In this document: positions 44,488 through 54,724 of the stretch, one piece after another
Layout of the letters: every line of letters begins with the position of its first letter
How positions within the stretch are numbered: the first letter of the stretch is position 1
NCBI GenBank assembly: GCA_945288535.1
Contig: CALYQQ010000012.1
Coordinates: 34,067 to 98,066, forward strand
Direction: 5' to 3'
Length of the DNA: 64,000 bases
Source: an uncultured Enterobacterales bacterium
Lineage (GTDB): Bacteria > Pseudomonadota > Gammaproteobacteria > Enterobacterales > CALYQQ01
Position numbers and translations under genes: made by a program
The notes under the pieces: model-generated
The model's input: only the letters and a program-made list of their open reading frames with translations
What the model was told of the DNA's origin: nothing
The model's database searches: none

Positions 44488-44591
44488 GGTTAGAATAGCA
44501 ATACTTATCTTATATCTTCAGGGATCATCAAAATAATCCAGCCATTACCACGTTTCGTATCATATCTAATATATATTTTAGGGATCTACAT

Positions 44592-45566
44592 ATGTATAAA
44601 TTCACTGTAGCTAAACTTTCAACGATATTGGTCATGCTCTCAGCTAACCTTATATTTACAGCCCATGCCGATGATAATTATCCTACATCAATGCAAACCA
44701 CAATCACCAGCCCAGCGAAGCGGATCGTTGTTATGGATTTTGGTAGTCTTGATACACTAGATAAATTACAGCAAAGCAAACGCGTTATAGCTTTACCTAA
44801 AGGAAATACACCCACCTATCTGAATCAGTATCGCACTGAAAATTATGGTAATACCGGGAGTATGAAAGAGCCGGATTTAAATGTAATCGCTGAGTTAAAA
44901 CCTGATTTGATTATTATTGGTGGCCGCCAAGCCAAAAGCTTCGATCGACTCAATGCAATTGCACCAACCATGAAATGGGAAATGGACAATGATGACTATT
45001 TAACCTATTTCACCAAAAATATTCGTCAGTTAGCGGCATTAGTTGGCGAAAAAGAAGCGGCTGAAACGGCATTAAATGATATTAATAAAAAAATAACAAC
45101 CTTATATGATAAAACAAGTAAAACAACAATAACTGCAACCGTCCTTATGCATAATGCAGGAAAACTTTTCCCTGTTAACCAAAGTAGTTTTGCTGTCTTG
45201 ATCCATGATATTTTAGGGGTAAAACGTGCAGATAATACGCCTAAACAACAACCTGTTACCCCAAACAACGAAACCTCTCATTCTCAAATTAAAGCAGTAA
45301 CGCCACCAAAAACACGCCCAGAAAGTGATATAGGTGATTATTTAATCAAGTATAACCCAGATATTATTTTTGTTATTGACCGCAGTGCTGCCATTAAACA
45401 AGGCCCGTTAGACCATGCACTCTTAGAAACAGATAAAATAAAAACAACTAAAGCTTATAAAAATAAAAAAATTGTTATGTTAACACCTGATTTATGGTAC
45501 TTATCTGGTGCCGGTCTGGAAAGTTTATCAATGCAAATTGATGAAGTTTCAGCAGCATTAAAATAA
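44592..45566 (+). CDS. Periplasmic iron-siderophore-binding protein (FatB/CeuE/YclQ-like)
   Basis: Class III (helical backbone) substrate-binding protein of an ABC iron importer. 324 residues. Signal peptide ending near FTAHA-DD; N-lobe SPAKRIVVMDFGSLDTLDKL and PDLNVIAELKPDLIIIGGRQ; C-lobe YNPDIIFVIDRSAA and LWYLSGAGLESL, closest to catecholate/petrobactin-type binders by memory. An unusual Pro/Thr/Gln-rich stretch (about residues 217-245, KQQPVTPNNETS to KTRPES) interrupts the segment that follows GVKRAD. No permease or ATPase gene lies beside it, so its partners must be elsewhere or lost. Ligand unknown. Confidence 0.85.
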   Translation: MYKFTVAKLSTILVMLSANLIFTAHADDNYPTSMQTTITSPAKRIVVMDFGSLDTLDKLQQSKRVIALPKGNTPTYLNQYRTENYGNTGSMKEPDLNVIAELKPDLIIIGGRQAKSFDRLNAIAPTMKWEMDNDDYLTYFTKNIRQLAALVGEKEAAETALNDINKKITTLYDKTSKTTITATVLMHNAGKLFPVNQSSFAVLIHDILGVKRADNTPKQQPVTPNNETSHSQIKAVTPPKTRPESDIGDYLIKYNPDIIFVIDRSAAIKQGPLDHALLETDKIKTTKAYKNKKIVMLTPDLWYLSGAGLESLSMQIDEVSAALK

Positions 45567-45586
45567 ATGGTATAACTTATTTATAT

Positions 45587-45616
45587 AAAACAGGGAATAA
45601 TTTTATTCCCTGTTTT
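45587..45616. terminator. Bidirectional terminator between the binding-protein gene and recD
   Basis: 14-bp perfect palindrome AAAACAGGGAATAA / TTATTCCCTGTTTT with a 2-nt centre. A/T runs on both sides give a U-tract in either direction, suiting the convergent genes. Confidence 0.9.
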
Positions 45617-45637
45617 ATTAATAATATAATGATTCAA

Positions 45638-47524
45638 TCACTCTATTATTGATACTATCTCAGACTGTTCACAATATAATTTGATTCGCTGAACTAATCC
45701 GCTAATACGGCGAGTTGGCCGTTTTATTGCCTTCGATAAGATAACGGGATCAGCATAAAGTGTCAGTTTTTGTCGTGCTCGCGTAATTGCCGTATAAACT
45801 AGTTCACGACTCAATAATGGCGAGTAGCTGTCTGGCAGTACAAGTAAAGTATGGTTAAATTCAGAGCCTTGTGATTTATGCACCGTCATCGCATAAGCGG
45901 TTTCGTGTGATGGTAAACGATTAGGCTGAATTGATTTAAGTGAACCGTCAGATAACTGAAAATAGACCCGTAAATTTCCCTGCTGATCAGATAGAGCAAT
46001 ACCAATATCACCATTAAATAAATTTAACGTATCGTCATTTTGATTGATCATTACAGGACGACCAATATACCATGGGCTATATACGGTGCGTCGAATTAAG
46101 CCATTAGCCGAAAGTGCATGTTCAAGATTATCATTTAATCCCGCTACGCCAAAAGCGCCATTGCGTAATGCGCATAATAACCGAAACTGATTAAATAAAT
46201 TGAGGACAATTTGAGGTGGTGCACTTAATGCTGCAACAAGATATTGCCGATAACCATCAACTGCACATTTAACTAATTTCTGATAGTCGTCAGCACAACA
46301 CAAATCGTAGCGGGCTAAATCGGTATAAGCTAATTCAAAACACATATTGGCTGCCTGACTATCCCCACAATTTACAGCATGAGCTAATCGTCCTATTCCT
46401 GAGTGCTCACCAAATCGATGGCTTTTTCGTAATAAACAAATATTATCACCAAGATGTGTTTCTTCAGATATTGATCCACTTGATAGTGCATAACCTGTCA
46501 AAGCACTCAATTGGCTAGCTCGTTGTGAGCTATAACCGCGCTCAGCAAAGTTACAAATATCACCTAACACGGCACCAGACTCAACAGAAGATAACTGATC
46601 ACGATCGCCTAGTAAAATTAAACGAGCATGTTCAGGTAATGCCGCAACTATTTTAGCCATCATTGGCATATCGACCATTGAAGCCTCATCAACAACAAGG
46701 ACATCAATAGGCAATCTGTTATTCGAATGATAAATAGGTTGTGCGCGATCAGATCGACAACCTAATAATCGATGCAATGTCATAGCTTCGGAAGGAATCG
46801 CACTAAATTCTGCTGGTGTTAAAGATAAATTACTACTTACCCGAGACAAAGATTCTGTTAATCGCGCAGCTGCTTTGCCTGTAGGTGCAGCTAAAGAAAT
46901 TATCAATGGCTTTTGTTGATTTGTTTTAAGTAACACCGCTAATAAGCGTGCAACTGTTGTTGTTTTACCTGTTCCTGGACCACCTGAAATAACTGCAATA
47001 CGGCTTGTTACTGCAATAGCTGCAGCAACTTTTTGCCAATCAATTTCTTCACTATTTTCAGGCAATACGTTAGGAAATAAAGGATGTAAAATTGTTTGGA
47101 GCTGTTGATCATCCGCACAAGCTAAGCGTGATGGTTTACTAAAAAATTTCGCCAATTGGCCTTCATCTTGCCACATTCGTTGCAAATAGAAACGGTCCTG
47201 ATCAACAATTAATGGCGTGGTGACTTGTTTGCCATCACTTATATTCGGATTTGCTAACAGTATCTCACGCCAGTCTTGTAATGAATTACACTGGATTTGT
47301 TGCCAAATTTTAATAGCTAATTCAGGCTGTCGGCCATTAAATAGGTTATCTTGTGTCATATTAGCTAAAGGTAAACATACATGCCCTTCACCATTTTCTG
47401 CACTTAACCAGGCAATAGCTAATAGACAAGCAGGTTCTGTCGGCGCCGCTAATAAACGTGCAAGTTGTACATCAAGTTCTCTTAATACCCCTGCGGTAAC
47501 TGCATGTTGGAGTAATGTTAGCAT
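45638..47524 (-). CDS. recD: RecD, exodeoxyribonuclease V alpha subunit
   Basis: 5'-3' helicase of RecBCD. 628 residues (E. coli 608). Walker A ISGGPGTGKTTTVARLLA (about residue 165-180), DEXX-type VVDEASMVDMPMM, and the C-terminal helicase motifs AMTVHKSQGSEFNHTLLVL and ELVYTAITRARQKL. Starts inside the end of recB (7-bp overlap), so it is translationally coupled. Confidence 0.96.
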   Translation of the reverse strand: MLTLLQHAVTAGVLRELDVQLARLLAAPTEPACLLAIAWLSAENGEGHVCLPLANMTQDNLFNGRQPELAIKIWQQIQCNSLQDWREILLANPNISDGKQVTTPLIVDQDRFYLQRMWQDEGQLAKFFSKPSRLACADDQQLQTILHPLFPNVLPENSEEIDWQKVAAAIAVTSRIAVISGGPGTGKTTTVARLLAVLLKTNQQKPLIISLAAPTGKAAARLTESLSRVSSNLSLTPAEFSAIPSEAMTLHRLLGCRSDRAQPIYHSNNRLPIDVLVVDEASMVDMPMMAKIVAALPEHARLILLGDRDQLSSVESGAVLGDICNFAERGYSSQRASQLSALTGYALSSGSISEETHLGDNICLLRKSHRFGEHSGIGRLAHAVNCGDSQAANMCFELAYTDLARYDLCCADDYQKLVKCAVDGYRQYLVAALSAPPQIVLNLFNQFRLLCALRNGAFGVAGLNDNLEHALSANGLIRRTVYSPWYIGRPVMINQNDDTLNLFNGDIGIALSDQQGNLRVYFQLSDGSLKSIQPNRLPSHETAYAMTVHKSQGSEFNHTLLVLPDSYSPLLSRELVYTAITRARQKLTLYADPVILSKAIKRPTRRISGLVQRIKLYCEQSEIVSIIE

Positions 47525-50500
47525 GTTAGCCGCTCTCCAGAAAAAAGAAGATCCATACTTTCAATCATGGCCGGTTTGGGATAACAATGGAAAATGCCCT
47601 GTCCTGGATAAGCCGGATCCATTCCGCGTAAGAATAAGTAAAATACACCACCAAAATGGCGTTGATATTGATAGTTGGCTAATCTATGCCGTAAATAACG
47701 ATGTAAAGCAAGCGTATACAATTGGTATTGCAAATCATAACGATGGCTTGCGATCACCTGTTCCATTGCACGTTGATTATAATCACTTGGTTGTTCACCT
47801 AACCAATTCGACTTGAAATCAACCAAATAATAGCGATCTTGCCAGCAAAAGACTAAATCAATAAAGCCGGTTAACATACCCTTTACTTGCTGAAAACTAA
47901 GAGCAGAACAGGTCGCGGATAGTGGATCATTACGACATATAATCTCATTTAACTCTTGAGCCTGCAAAGGAGACGTAATTGGTAAATAAAACTGCAATTC
48001 TGTCAGTCTCTGTTGTGGTGTAATACACGATAATGTAAGCCCTTGATCATTGAGCGGTGCAGTAAAAATAGAGGTTAACCAATCTGTCATCACCGGTAAC
48101 CAATCCATCTGAAGCCCAAATTGTTGTATTTGCTGAGCCAAAATAGATTGATTGATTGATTCATTAAAATTAATCGATTCCAGCAAATTATGTAAAAATG
48201 TCCCTGATGCAGCTCCTTTGGGAAAGGTAAAAGGAGACATGTGGCTATTTGTAGATGGATGAGCTTCCCCCATAGCATCAAGATCAAAATGCGGTAAAAA
48301 CATTACATTCTCATTAACCGTATGGCTATTATATTTATTATGTTGTTGCAAACCCGAATAACTCGTTACTTGCCAATCACAGCTTAGTCGTCGATTAAAA
48401 CGTGCAACGGTAAGTTCATCTGAGGCCGTTACTATTGGTTGCCATGGTAAACCCTTTTCTTGTTTTACCGAGCGAAGCCAAACATTATCAGATGTCAATG
48501 ACATTAAATATGTACGTAAGATCTGATGATCGGCGGCTTGTCCTTGTTGTAATAAATAACCTAATGCACTACGGTGAAAATCACTTTTTCCGGTCTTTTT
48601 GCGATTACCATAAAATAATGGGGCAACGCCAATACTACAATGATAAATAGCGCGTGTCACCGCAACATACAATAACCGTAAATCTTCAGCTAGCCTTTCT
48701 TGATCAGCTAATTTTAAAGCTTCATCATCACCACTTAAATCTAAAATAGCGTGAAAATCACCACGATCATGATAAAGTGATTGTGTCTGTTGACGAAAAT
48801 AACCAATAAAAGGAAGACAAACTAAAGGATATTCAAGCCCTTTTGATTTATGAATTGTAATGATCTGAACTAAATGCTGATCGCTTTCTAAACGAAGCTG
48901 CTGATTATCAGCCTGATCATTCGGTTGTTCAATTTGTTGAATTAGCCAACGTATTAATGCATGAGGGCTCTCAAGTTGTAAAGAGGCTTCCTGTAATAAC
49001 TCACCAATATGTAAAATATCAGTAAGACGGCGCTCACCATTGATATCAGCCAGGATCTGCTCTGCTAATTGTCTTTTTAGCAAAACAGTCTGTAACATAG
49101 GCAATACACCACGTGTTATCCAACATTGGCGATAAGCGGTAAATTCTATTACCAATGCATCCCAGGCATATTCATCCTGATTAAGATTATAAATTTGTTG
49201 TGCATCTAATCCGATCAGCCGGGAAGCAAGTGCACTCCTTAAGCGCCGTTCATTTTCCGGTGTCAGAACAGCATATAACAGCCATAAAATATCTATTGCA
49301 TCAGAAGTACGAAAAACACTATCACGATTTGATAAATAAACTGATGGAATAGCCAATGCGGTTAACGCATTACGCATGATCATTGCCTCACGTCCCGTTC
49401 TAACTAAAATCGCAATATCTCCTGCGGTCACCGGGCGTGAAGAGCCATTCCTCCATAATAGTGCCGTTTGTTGCTGCCCAGCAGATAACCAGTCACTAAT
49501 TTGTGCGGCACATTGCTGTGCCATATTTTGTTGGTAATCTGTTGGACTGACGCCCTCGCTATCTAGATACCAGTATTGTATTGCTGGCTGAGCCTGTTGA
49601 TTTATTTCAAAATGCAGGCTGCTATTATTTTCGGCTGCATCGACGGCAAGAAAAGGAATTTGCTCAAAAATAAAAGGTTGTGGAAGTTGGCTAAATAATT
49701 GATTAATCGCCGTCACAAGTGCCGGTGCTGAACGCCAATTGGTATCCAACGTATAGTGATCCTTTACTTCTTTGCTTGCATGCATATAGGTAAAAATATC
49801 TGCACCACGAAATGCATAAATCGCCTGTTTAGGATCACCGATTAACAGTAATCCTGTGTCAGATCGATTACCATAAATGCGATGGAAGATTTGGTATTGA
49901 AGTGGATCTGTATCCTGAAATTCATCAATTAAAGCAACAGGATAACGCTCACCAATTGCCGTTGCTAAATTAGCCGCCTGTGTATCATTTAATGCCCTAG
50001 CTAATCTGCTTAACATATCATCATAGCCAAGTAAAGCATGCTTTTGCTTTTCTTGCTCAACTATTTTACGAACTTCTATTAATGCTAGACTACTAATAAG
50101 TTCTTTAATTGTAAGAGGTGATTGGTACAATTGATCTATGATGACAAATAGCTCATGTCGTGGAGGCTCGCCAATTTTTGTTTTACTAACCAAATGTGAG
50201 TGTCGAAAATAACTTAATGCGTTAATTAAATCATAATTTTCCGTCGGCATTTTGGCCCATTCAGTGACTTGCGATAGCCAATTTGCTAAATTCCGTCTTG
50301 AATAACTACGTTTATCAATAGTTGATTGACTAATAACTACTTCAATTTCTTCTTGATGAACTAACCACTGTTGCTTTACAGTCGTGATCCTTTCAATAAG
50401 TTGTTGATGATATTGGACAATTAAATTTGCCCCGGCATGCTGATCATAAGAGAAAGAAAGACGTAATTTTGGCAGTTGACCATGTAAGTAAGGTTTAAGC

Positions 50501-51084
50501 TCATATAATAAATCATCAGGCACCGACCAATATGTCAGCACGATTTTCGCAATCTCTAAAGGTAATGGATAACAATATCTACGCCAAAAGTCGGCAACGG
50601 CTTGGCGATGTACCGCTACTTCATCTTGAATAATTGTTTGCTCAAATAAGAGACCTGATTCAAAAGCATTATTCGCTAAGGTTCGTTGGCAAAAACCATG
50701 AATAGTATAAATAGCCGCTTCATCAATACGCCTTTCAGCTGCTAACAATAATGCAGCAGCTAAATCTTTGTCGCCAATTTGTAGTAGTAATTGACTTAAT
50801 AACGGATCGTTGCTATGACCACGGACACAGGCATATCGTAGCTCATGAATATTACGTCTTATTCTATCACGTAATTCATTTGTTGCCGCTTCAGTAAAAG
50901 TGACAACTAAAATCTCATCAACAGAGAGGCTACGATGAAACGCAGCCTGCTCTCCTAAACCTAGCAACAGGCGTAAATAAAGTACTGCCAGTGTAAATGT
51001 TTTTCCTGTTCCGGCAGAAGCCTCAATCAAACGCTCACCAAAAAGTGGCAACGATAAAGGATCAAGACGCTGCACGTGTTTCAT
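47518..51084 (-). CDS. recB: RecB, exodeoxyribonuclease V beta subunit
   Basis: 3'-5' helicase and nuclease of RecBCD, loads RecA after Chi. 1188 residues (E. coli 1180). UvrD-type helicase: Walker A EASAGTGKTFTLAVLYLRLL, motif II LIDEFQDTDPLQYQIF, motif VI LRLLYVAVTRAIYH. C-terminal nuclease domain with GFIDLVFCWQDRYYLVDFKSN, including the Asp/Lys catalytic residues. Its ATG overlaps the ptrA stop by one base (TAATG). Confidence 0.97.
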   Translation of the reverse strand: MKHVQRLDPLSLPLFGERLIEASAGTGKTFTLAVLYLRLLLGLGEQAAFHRSLSVDEILVVTFTEAATNELRDRIRRNIHELRYACVRGHSNDPLLSQLLLQIGDKDLAAALLLAAERRIDEAAIYTIHGFCQRTLANNAFESGLLFEQTIIQDEVAVHRQAVADFWRRYCYPLPLEIAKIVLTYWSVPDDLLYELKPYLHGQLPKLRLSFSYDQHAGANLIVQYHQQLIERITTVKQQWLVHQEEIEVVISQSTIDKRSYSRRNLANWLSQVTEWAKMPTENYDLINALSYFRHSHLVSKTKIGEPPRHELFVIIDQLYQSPLTIKELISSLALIEVRKIVEQEKQKHALLGYDDMLSRLARALNDTQAANLATAIGERYPVALIDEFQDTDPLQYQIFHRIYGNRSDTGLLLIGDPKQAIYAFRGADIFTYMHASKEVKDHYTLDTNWRSAPALVTAINQLFSQLPQPFIFEQIPFLAVDAAENNSSLHFEINQQAQPAIQYWYLDSEGVSPTDYQQNMAQQCAAQISDWLSAGQQQTALLWRNGSSRPVTAGDIAILVRTGREAMIMRNALTALAIPSVYLSNRDSVFRTSDAIDILWLLYAVLTPENERRLRSALASRLIGLDAQQIYNLNQDEYAWDALVIEFTAYRQCWITRGVLPMLQTVLLKRQLAEQILADINGERRLTDILHIGELLQEASLQLESPHALIRWLIQQIEQPNDQADNQQLRLESDQHLVQIITIHKSKGLEYPLVCLPFIGYFRQQTQSLYHDRGDFHAILDLSGDDEALKLADQERLAEDLRLLYVAVTRAIYHCSIGVAPLFYGNRKKTGKSDFHRSALGYLLQQGQAADHQILRTYLMSLTSDNVWLRSVKQEKGLPWQPIVTASDELTVARFNRRLSCDWQVTSYSGLQQHNKYNSHTVNENVMFLPHFDLDAMGEAHPSTNSHMSPFTFPKGAASGTFLHNLLESINFNESINQSILAQQIQQFGLQMDWLPVMTDWLTSIFTAPLNDQGLTLSCITPQQRLTELQFYLPITSPLQAQELNEIICRNDPLSATCSALSFQQVKGMLTGFIDLVFCWQDRYYLVDFKSNWLGEQPSDYNQRAMEQVIASHRYDLQYQLYTLALHRYLRHRLANYQYQRHFGGVFYLFLRGMDPAYPGQGIFHCYPKPAMIESMDLLFSGERLTC

Positions 51085-53978
51085 TATTGACGAACCTCAT
51101 GTGGAAATTGTTGTTGTAACGTTGATGCATTTTCATAAGTAACCCAACCTGTTGGTAGGCTAATATAATTTGCCTTCTCTGCCTCTTTCCCATTACTACT
51201 AACTTGGGAAATAACAGATAAGCCTTGTTGCTGAATGACTGCCTGCTGGTAAAAATTTATGATATCAGATAATTGTAAACGATTAATTTCTTCAATCAGT
51301 TTATGACGAGAATCAAACTGATAGTTAGTGCGACTAAAATCACCAACAAATCGGGAAGCTTCTTCTTCTAATGTTTGTGGTTTTTGTTGCAACATGCGAA
51401 TAGTTCCTTGCTTGTATTCTTTAAACTCAGTGTCATTTAAGGATGTTAGACGTTTATTGGCTTGTTCAAAAAAGGCTTGATAACGCTGATATAAATAGTT
51501 GGGTGACTTATCACTACTTTGAATAATGAAACTTAAGCCAGCTTGATTACCGACACTAATAGACGAAGCAAATACCACATACCCAAGTTGTTCCTCAGTG
51601 CGCAACTGGAGAAAGAACCAGCTATGAAGTATTTGTTCAAGTAAACGACTACGTGCAACAGAAGCAATACGATCATATCCTGTTGGAATATACATAGCAA
51701 CTAACGCGCTATCCGTATTTGTTGCTTCTGCCGTTAAATTCGCTTGTATTTTTTTATTGATAATAACATCCTCACCATGCCACCAACTTTTTCCCTGTGG
51801 TGCCACAATAGCAACGATGTCATCTGCTAATTTTTTGACACGCTCTTCAGTAAGATTACCCACAATCAACATTTCTGGTTTAGAGGTTGTTAAAATGTGT
51901 TGACGATAAAGATTTACTTCATCCAGTGTAATATCCTTAACTAATTGCCGTCTGATATTTCTTTCTGTATAAGGAACATTAGACAATGCATTGATAGGTT
52001 GCATCGCAAGTTTAAATGATCGCACTTTTTCTGCACCATCTAATTGATCTAAATAATTACTCTTTGCCTGAGCCAATTGTGATGCTGTTGGTCTAAAGTC
52101 ACGATATTCTGTTAGTAGTTTTTTTAGTAACTCTGGTAGATGCTGTGTAAAACCATCGGCACTGAAAGCAGCACCATTTGATCCAGATAATGTAAAATTA
52201 ATTCCAGCTAATGATGCTTGATAATTTAGTTCAGCTAATGCCAAACTTGCAAGATAATCATTTAAGGCAAATAATACTTGATTACGCGCATTCTCATTAG
52301 CCAACGGTGAACGCAATGCTAATGTAATATCAGCTTTAGGTTCATCAGCAAAATAGGTACTTGGCATGTACAAAACACGAATTGATGGTTTTTTTACAAT
52401 CAATAGGGGTTTCTTGGTCGCCATTTTACTATCAATTAATGAAAAATCATTTGGTATATAAGGATTCAACACAGGCAGAGCTAACGTCGGCGCATCTTGT
52501 CCAGCTTTCCACCGATCAAGTTGTGTCTGCGATATTTTTTTAACTTGATAAGGTGCATTGACAAAGTAAGCTGTTTTATCATGGGGTTCATTTGGACTAA
52601 TATACCAAATTCTTGCTACTTCCGGCGTTAATTCACGTAATCTTTGCCGAATAAACTCAGGTTGATAATTATCTGCGACGTAATCGGCATTAAGAACATA
52701 CTGATAAGGTACAGTCAATAGCGTCGATGCTAAAGAAGAAACATAGCTCATATCCCGGTTAATTGATTGATATTTAAAATCAAGTGACAAAATATCCGCA
52801 ACTTCATTAAAATACTTAGACGTGATCCCTTGTTTTTCAATTAATCTCAAATAGGAAAATACGGCGTTAACAATCTGTTCTCGTTGCTGTAATCCTTTAT
52901 CCGTTAATGAAATATAGATTGAAAATGTGCCAGAACATCGGAATGTTGTAGATGAAACATTTACTTCAACACTATCAGCTAGATCTTGCTTTAATAACCA
53001 GTCAGCTAGCGTATTTTTGCTACGACTACTAATCATATATCCTAAGTACGTATCAGCTTTACTTCTGAATTCGTCACTATTATTTCTAACATTAAAATCA
53101 ATACGTAATAATTTTAACGGTTGAACAGGAACATAATGAATAATAACGCCTTGTTCTGCTTTCGTTAGGAGTGGTTGTTTGATATCAGGAACTTTTGCAT
53201 TATGGTTACTTATACGTCCTAATGTCGTATTAGCTAATTCGGCCAGTTCATTGAGTGGCCGATTACTATATAAAACGGCAACCATAATATTAGAGGAATA
53301 ATAATTATGATAGAAATGAAGTAATTCATCATGTAATTTACTGGAAGGTTTATCACTTAGTGTTTCTAAATTTCCCCCAAAAAATTTAGCTGCTGGATGA
53401 TGGGGATTGACAGTTTCACTCTCTATCTGAGCCATACGCATACCATCACGTGCACGAGCCATTGTAAGTTCTGCATTAACCGCATTACGTTCTTTATCTG
53501 CATATACTGGATTTAATAGGGGCGCCGCTAGAGCATCAGATAATCTGTCAACGGCTACTGAAAAGGCATTATTATCAACTTCAAGGTAAAACGATGTATT
53601 ATTAGGGGCTGTACTTGCATTATAGCTACCGGCATTTTTGCTTAAAAACTCTCCCATACCATCAGGCTCAGGATAATGCGTAGATCCCATAAAAACCATA
53701 TGTTCAAGGTAATGTGCTAGCCCTTGTTGTTTATCTGGATCATCTAAAGAGCCAATCGGTAAAGCAATACCTGCTAACGATTTTGGTGCTGTCGCATCGT
53801 ATACTAATAAAACTTGCATATCGTTTGCCAATTTAATCACTTGATATTGGCGGACATCCTTTTCATTTTTGTTGATAGGTCCCTCTAATATATGCCAGGA
53901 CTGTTCTGACCAGGCAGCCGACTGACACAAGAGTAGCATAAATAAAATACTTAATACGCTTTTTATGCCTTTATACAT
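51084..53978 (-). CDS. ptrA: PtrA, pitrilysin (protease III)
   Basis: Periplasmic M16 zinc metalloprotease degrading small proteins and peptides. 964 residues (E. coli 962). Signal peptide MYKGIKSVLSILFMLLLC ending near AAWS-EQ. Inverted zinc motif HYLEH in GLAHYLEHMVFMG, third ligand Glu about 75 residues later (ERNAVNAELTMA). Sits between recC and recB, the unusual position also found in E. coli, and is coupled to recB by a TAATG overlap. Confidence 0.96.
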   Translation of the reverse strand: MYKGIKSVLSILFMLLLCQSAAWSEQSWHILEGPINKNEKDVRQYQVIKLANDMQVLLVYDATAPKSLAGIALPIGSLDDPDKQQGLAHYLEHMVFMGSTHYPEPDGMGEFLSKNAGSYNASTAPNNTSFYLEVDNNAFSVAVDRLSDALAAPLLNPVYADKERNAVNAELTMARARDGMRMAQIESETVNPHHPAAKFFGGNLETLSDKPSSKLHDELLHFYHNYYSSNIMVAVLYSNRPLNELAELANTTLGRISNHNAKVPDIKQPLLTKAEQGVIIHYVPVQPLKLLRIDFNVRNNSDEFRSKADTYLGYMISSRSKNTLADWLLKQDLADSVEVNVSSTTFRCSGTFSIYISLTDKGLQQREQIVNAVFSYLRLIEKQGITSKYFNEVADILSLDFKYQSINRDMSYVSSLASTLLTVPYQYVLNADYVADNYQPEFIRQRLRELTPEVARIWYISPNEPHDKTAYFVNAPYQVKKISQTQLDRWKAGQDAPTLALPVLNPYIPNDFSLIDSKMATKKPLLIVKKPSIRVLYMPSTYFADEPKADITLALRSPLANENARNQVLFALNDYLASLALAELNYQASLAGINFTLSGSNGAAFSADGFTQHLPELLKKLLTEYRDFRPTASQLAQAKSNYLDQLDGAEKVRSFKLAMQPINALSNVPYTERNIRRQLVKDITLDEVNLYRQHILTTSKPEMLIVGNLTEERVKKLADDIVAIVAPQGKSWWHGEDVIINKKIQANLTAEATNTDSALVAMYIPTGYDRIASVARSRLLEQILHSWFFLQLRTEEQLGYVVFASSISVGNQAGLSFIIQSSDKSPNYLYQRYQAFFEQANKRLTSLNDTEFKEYKQGTIRMLQQKPQTLEEEASRFVGDFSRTNYQFDSRHKLIEEINRLQLSDIINFYQQAVIQQQGLSVISQVSSNGKEAEKANYISLPTGWVTYENASTLQQQFPHEVRQ

Positions 53979-54406
53979 GATTTGCCCCTTTAATATTTTC
54001 TAATGATATCCCAATCCCGATGTTCAAATAGTAAATAGTTATCTGGAAATCTATCTCTCCATATTTACGGTATATGACTATTATTTTTTTAGTGACTAAT
54101 AGATGATGATCTGAAAAATAATTTATTCTTATGCGGATAAAAATACGCCAAGGAAAACATAGTATACGTTATTGATAGCAATGCTCGTCATGACCTATGT
54201 ATAATGATTTTGCCTTGATTTTACTTTTTATTATAAGGTTAGTTTGTTAGCTAAGGATGCCATCCTAGACAATCTCGTATGTTTAGAAAAAACGCCATAT
54301 TAATTTAATACGCATCAAAATTTTTAATTTTACCAATTTGTATCATTAGAGTGTATTTAATTTCCTATAATATTAAATATATACTTTATACATACGAATG
54401 ACATAG
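53979..54406. other. Divergent region between ptrA and the small secreted-protein gene
   Basis: About 430 bp, AT-rich, no gene. Holds promoters for ptrA-recB-recD (minus) and the small gene (plus); none is clear enough to place. Confidence 0.4.
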
Positions 54407-54724
54407 ATGAAATATTTCTTATCTTATCAGTTAATCTCAGGGGTAATTGCGGGTTTTTGCATATCCCCTTTTCTTTATGCAAGTAATACAGGCAACATTC
54501 GATTATTTGGTAATGTGGTATCGGCAACCGATAATCACCTCTATCACAATCATCAGCTCAAATCAACATGTTATGTGAATGGCCTGTATAAGAAACAATA
54601 CCAGTCAATTAAACAGGGACAGGCAAAAGTGCGTACATGCTCTCCTTCGGTAGCCAAGACAACTGTAACATGGCGTTATAATAACAAAAGTCAGGTTGCT
54701 GCTATAACATTTTATTATTATTAA
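54407..54724 (+). CDS. Small secreted protein, function unknown
   Basis: 105 residues. Predicted signal peptide of about 25 residues (hydrophobic ISGVIAGFCISPFLYAS), then about 80 residues with two cysteines (55 and 78) that could form a disulfide, and a C-terminus ending in aromatic TFYYY like an outer-membrane or strand-completing segment. The start of the mature chain (NTGNIRLFGNVVSAT) has the alternation seen in fimbrial subunits, but there is no usher, chaperone or other fimbrial gene nearby and I do not recognise the family. Occupies the spot between ptrA and recC, on the opposite strand. Confidence 0.6.
   Translation: MKYFLSYQLISGVIAGFCISPFLYASNTGNIRLFGNVVSATDNHLYHNHQLKSTCYVNGLYKKQYQSIKQGQAKVRTCSPSVAKTTVTWRYNNKSQVAAITFYYY

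Noticed and set aside
47217..47816. 199-codon plus-strand frame across the recD-recB junction
   Set aside because: Antisense to two essential-length conserved genes; composition is that of a shadow frame.
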